Below are positions 61,529-64,000 of a DNA stretch of 64,000 bases, piece after piece; positions within the stretch are counted from its first letter, which is position 1, and every line of letters begins with the position of its first letter. Both the position numbers and the translations under genes were made by a program. The notes under the pieces are model-generated. The model worked only from the letters and a program-made list of their open reading frames with translations, was not told where the DNA came from and searched no databases. The DNA is from [Mycobacterium] zoologicum (GTDB taxonomy: Bacteria; Actinomycetota; Actinomycetes; Mycobacteriales; Mycobacteriaceae). The stretch lies in the NCBI RefSeq assembly GCF_020172665.1, contig NZ_CP083985.1:279846-343845 (forward strand). The letters run 5' to 3'.

Positions 61529-63067
61529 TCAGAAGGGCGGCGGGTCGTCGGGATCGATCTCGTGTGGCACGGTGGGGCACCAGAGGTCGTGATGGGCGGC
61601 GCGGCGGGCTTCGCGGGCCTTGTGGTTCTGGTTGCGTTCGGCATTGATCCGTGCGGCGCGGTCCTGGGCGCGGGTGCGCCGACGTCGGGGCATCATCGCG
61701 GTGCGCTCCCCGCACCGGTCTCCGGTTGACCGCCGTGGTGGCGCTAAGTCGCCGGTGGGTACACACAGCCGGGGAAACAGCAGCGCACTGCCCGGGGTGG
61801 TGACGTAGGTCTGCCCCGACGGGGAGACCAGGATCAACGTTCCGTCCGGAAGCTGTTTCTCTTGCCAGCCCCAGAACGTCTTCGCCAAATGATGTGTGCG
61901 GCAATAACATTTCAGATTCGACGCATGAGTGGCACCACCGTCGCCATAGGGAATCGTATGGTCAATATCGCATTTGACCGCCGGCGCATCACAACCCGGC
62001 CAGCGACACGTCAGATCCCGGCACCGGACGAAATCGGCCAACGCCTTCGACGGCGCGTACCCCGGCTCCGGTGGGGCATCGGCGGGGTGCACCAACGCCA
62101 CCAGCCGCGCTGATTCGGCCAGCTCGGCGATCATCGCCGCGGGGACCAGCCCGTCGGCCTCCACCAGCGAGCCCGGCTGCGTACCGGTCCCGTCGATGCT
62201 GGCCTGTTCTGCGATCACATGAATGACCACCGGCGAGGCCGCGGGTCGCGAACCCACCGCGCAGTCGGCCCGCCCGCACCGGCACCCCAGCCGATCCGCC
62301 CGCGCCGCCAACGCCCCCATCGCGTCCGCACGCCGCTGCTCACGACTGCGCGGATCATCCTCACATACGGTGGCCGCCAACGCATCCAACGCCTTATCCA
62401 GTGCGCGGGCATCGACGGTGAACATACTGCCGTAGATCTCCGAGAGCCCGCCCTGTTGATCCTGAAACCCGATCTCGCGTTCGGCCTGCCGCTCCTTGCG
62501 CCGCCGCACCGCATCCCGATCGGCTTTCGCCACGATCTTGTCGATCTTGCCGGCTAACCGACTTGCCGTCAGCGACGGCCAGCGTGGCACCGCGCGCGCC
62601 AACGCGGCATCGATTGTTGCCAGCACCTGCCCGTCGGTGATCAGATCCGTGCGATACACGATCGTCTGAAACAGCCGCAGACCGATGTCCCCGGCCTTGA
62701 ACACCTCGGCCACCTGCGGCAAGCGCTCCCGCATCGCCCGGGCATAGCACAGCCGACTGCCCGCCAACCCCTGACTGATCCGCAACGCCGCCGCCACCTC
62801 AGCGGCCACCGCCGCCTCGGTATCGACCGCCCACTCCTGGGTCTCACCACAGCGACTCAACCGCAACGCGAACAACTCTCCGATCGCCACCAGCTGGGCC
62901 GCCGCCGCCCGGTTCTCCGCCCGAGCCGACGCACAGATCCGATCCACCAACGCCGCCGACTCCGGCGTCGTGCGCGGATGACGCTGCAAAAACCACGCAC
63001 TGAACCGCGCCACCGAATCCAGGGTGGGTCCGGTGGGAGGTGCCGCCGGCGGCATCGACTCGAACAT
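61529..63067 (-). CDS. DUF222/HNH endonuclease, 13E12 repeat family
   Basis: A 512-residue member of the 13E12 repeat family, common in many copies in mycobacteria. The N-terminal DUF222 region covers about residues 50-330; the HNH domain is CRWPGCDAPAVKCDIDHTIPYGDGG with ...CRTHHLAKTFWGW, including paired cysteines for a zinc. The C-terminal 90 residues are basic and disordered. ATG 63067 was chosen because a TATACT hexamer lies seven bases upstream (leaderless) and an SOS-box-like site overlaps the start. DNA cleavage is the presumed activity; some family members in M. tuberculosis are under LexA. Confidence 0.88.
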   Translation of the reverse strand: MFESMPPAAPPTGPTLDSVARFSAWFLQRHPRTTPESAALVDRICASARAENRAAAAQLVAIGELFALRLSRCGETQEWAVDTEAAVAAEVAAALRISQGLAGSRLCYARAMRERLPQVAEVFKAGDIGLRLFQTIVYRTDLITDGQVLATIDAALARAVPRWPSLTASRLAGKIDKIVAKADRDAVRRRKERQAEREIGFQDQQGGLSEIYGSMFTVDARALDKALDALAATVCEDDPRSREQRRADAMGALAARADRLGCRCGRADCAVGSRPAASPVVIHVIAEQASIDGTGTQPGSLVEADGLVPAAMIAELAESARLVALVHPADAPPEPGYAPSKALADFVRCRDLTCRWPGCDAPAVKCDIDHTIPYGDGGATHASNLKCYCRTHHLAKTFWGWQEKQLPDGTLILVSPSGQTYVTTPGSALLFPRLCVPTGDLAPPRRSTGDRCGERTAMMPRRRRTRAQDRAARINAERNQNHKAREARRAAHHDLWCPTVPHEIDPDDPPPF

Positions 63068-63075
63068 ACGTGCGA
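63060..63075. promoter_or_regulatory. LexA (SOS) box-like site at the DUF222/HNH start
   Basis: TCGAAC-ATAC-GTGCGA matches the mycobacterial SOS box TCGAAC-N4-GTTCGA except one base in the right half. It covers the transcription and translation start of the HNH gene and touches its TATACT -10 (63075-63080), an ideal place for LexA repression. Confidence 0.65.
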
Positions 63076-63141
63076 GTATACCTGAATTCACGACATGGGG
63101 CGAAGGTGCGGTCGTCCCCGCGGATGTGTTGCTATGGGCTG

Positions 63142-63984
63142 ATGGCGACCCTGCACAGTGACCCCGGGAAGTTGCAGGCCACGGCCGAGGCGCTGGTGGC
63201 TGAGGCGGCCGAATTCGTACGGCGCCGCCGCGCCGAGGTGTTCGGTGCCGACGCCCCCGACCCCGATATTCAGACGAAGAGCACCCCGACCGACCCGGTC
63301 ACCGTGGTCGACACCGAGACCGAGCGCCTGATCCGGGACCGGCTGGCCCAGTTGCGGCCCGGTGATGCGGTACTCGGCGAGGAGGGCGGCGGCGACGACG
63401 GCGCGGGACCCGTGACCTGGGTCGTCGACCCGATCGATGGCACCGTCAACTTCATGTACGACGTCCCGGCCTATGCGGTGTCGGTGGCGGCGCAGGTCGG
63501 CGGGGTGTCGGTGGCGGGCGCGGTCGCCGACGTGGCCGGTGAGCGGATCTACTCCGCCGGTGTCGGGCTGGGTGCGCACGCCCATGACCGGCACGGCACC
63601 ACGAGACTGCGTTGCAATGAAGTCAGTGCATTGCCGTTGGCCTTGCTGGGCACCGGATTCGGGTATTCAGCCGGCCGCCGGGCGGTGCAGGCGGCGCTGA
63701 TAGCCCGGTTATTGCCGGCGGTGCGCGACGTGCGGCGGATCGGCTCGGCCGCGCTGGACCTGTGCATGGTGGCGGCCGGACGGCTCGACGCCTACTACGA
63801 GCACGGCATCAACCTGTGGGACCACGCCGCGGGATCGCTGATCGCCGCCGAGGCGGGTGCCCGGGTGCTGTTGCCGAACCCGGAGGTCGACGGAGCGGTG
63901 ATGGTCGCTGCAGCGCCGGGCATCGCCGACGAACTCCTCGCGCTGCTGGATCGCGAGGGCGGGTTGGAGCCGATCCCCCGGTAG
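63142..63984 (+). CDS. suhB: Inositol-1-monophosphatase (SuhB-type)
   Basis: Magnesium-dependent phosphatase of 280 residues that releases inositol from inositol-1-phosphate for phosphatidylinositol and mycothiol. Metal ligands are in GEEGG (E80), WVVDPIDGTVNF (D96, D99) and LWDHAAG (D227). The closest recognisable family is SuhB (Rv2701c), which is at a different chromosomal site in M. tuberculosis, so the order is rearranged here. ATG 63142 is the start; upstream in-frame codons overlap the divergent HNH promoter. Complete within the window, stop at 63982-63984. Confidence 0.9.
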   Translation: MATLHSDPGKLQATAEALVAEAAEFVRRRRAEVFGADAPDPDIQTKSTPTDPVTVVDTETERLIRDRLAQLRPGDAVLGEEGGGDDGAGPVTWVVDPIDGTVNFMYDVPAYAVSVAAQVGGVSVAGAVADVAGERIYSAGVGLGAHAHDRHGTTRLRCNEVSALPLALLGTGFGYSAGRRAVQAALIARLLPAVRDVRRIGSAALDLCMVAAGRLDAYYEHGINLWDHAAGSLIAAEAGARVLLPNPEVDGAVMVAAAPGIADELLALLDREGGLEPIPR

Positions 63985-64000
63985 GGCCTTCAGTCGGACT

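Overview
This window is high-GC DNA from a mycobacterium (genus Mycobacterium in the broad sense). The species cannot be fixed from the sequence alone. The evidence is gene order: mmpL3, an NYN-domain gene, trmB, two GTPase-like genes, pckA, fadD4, fadE3, a double-hotdog protein, lipW, lipC, a WS/DGAT gene, echA1, an aldehyde dehydrogenase, a methyltransferase, a glycosyltransferase, a DUF3068 protein, an acyltransferase, php, a TetR gene with R2lox, gabD1, aftD, lpqI, a TetR gene, vapBC, htdX, fabG4, fadA2, fadE5 and a flavin reductase. This follows the M. tuberculosis stretch Rv0206c to Rv0245, with local insertions and losses. The contig begins with a 19-base Tn5/Nextera mosaic end, so the left edge is a library artefact and mmpL3 is cut off in its C-terminal tail.

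Region by region. 1-6.2 kb: mycolate export (mmpL3), RNA-related genes (NYN protein, trmB) and two dynamin-like proteins with decayed P-loops. 6.3-22 kb: gluconeogenesis (pckA) and lipid genes (fadD4, fadE3, hotdog protein, lipW, lipC, WS/DGAT, a FadD12-type ligase, an LPLAT acyltransferase, echA1, nat, a FadE5 paralogue). Two KstR-type operators (18133-18146 and 25910-25923) suggest that part of this block belongs to the sterol response. 22-24.4 kb: small genes, including a CsoR/CstR-type repressor divergent from a DUF302 and a thioredoxin-fold gene, with two operator-like repeats. 24.4-32.6 kb: aldehyde dehydrogenase, then envelope glycolipid genes. 32.5-42.5 kb: accessory metabolism under local regulators (TetR/DUF2236, php, thioesterase, MarR with a three-gene flavin cassette, TetR/R2lox, gabD1). 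42.5-49.1 kb: a proline-rich membrane protein, aftD with its small partner, and lpqI. 49.1-61.5 kb: a TetR gene, two divergent vapBC modules, a secreted PE-PPE-domain hydrolase, and the htdX-fabG4/fadA2/fadE5 beta-oxidation or fatty-acid set. 61.5-64 kb: a 13E12-type DUF222/HNH gene with an SOS-box-like site and a suhB-type inositol monophosphatase.

The most interesting signals are regulatory. A TTAC-N6-GTAA operator occurs before the Rv0238-like TetR gene, between fabG4 and fadA2, and before fadE5, each time with the right half overlapping a -10 hexamer; this looks like one local regulon. Many genes have TANNNT 6-8 bases before the start codon, the usual layout of leaderless mycobacterial mRNAs. 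One such promoter appears to drive a six-codon upstream ORF coupled to the WS/DGAT gene. Coding density is very high, with many 4-base ATGA/GTGA overlaps and convergent 3' overlaps. No gene-free stretch exceeds about 220 bases. I saw no tRNA, rRNA, insertion sequence, prophage or CRISPR array.
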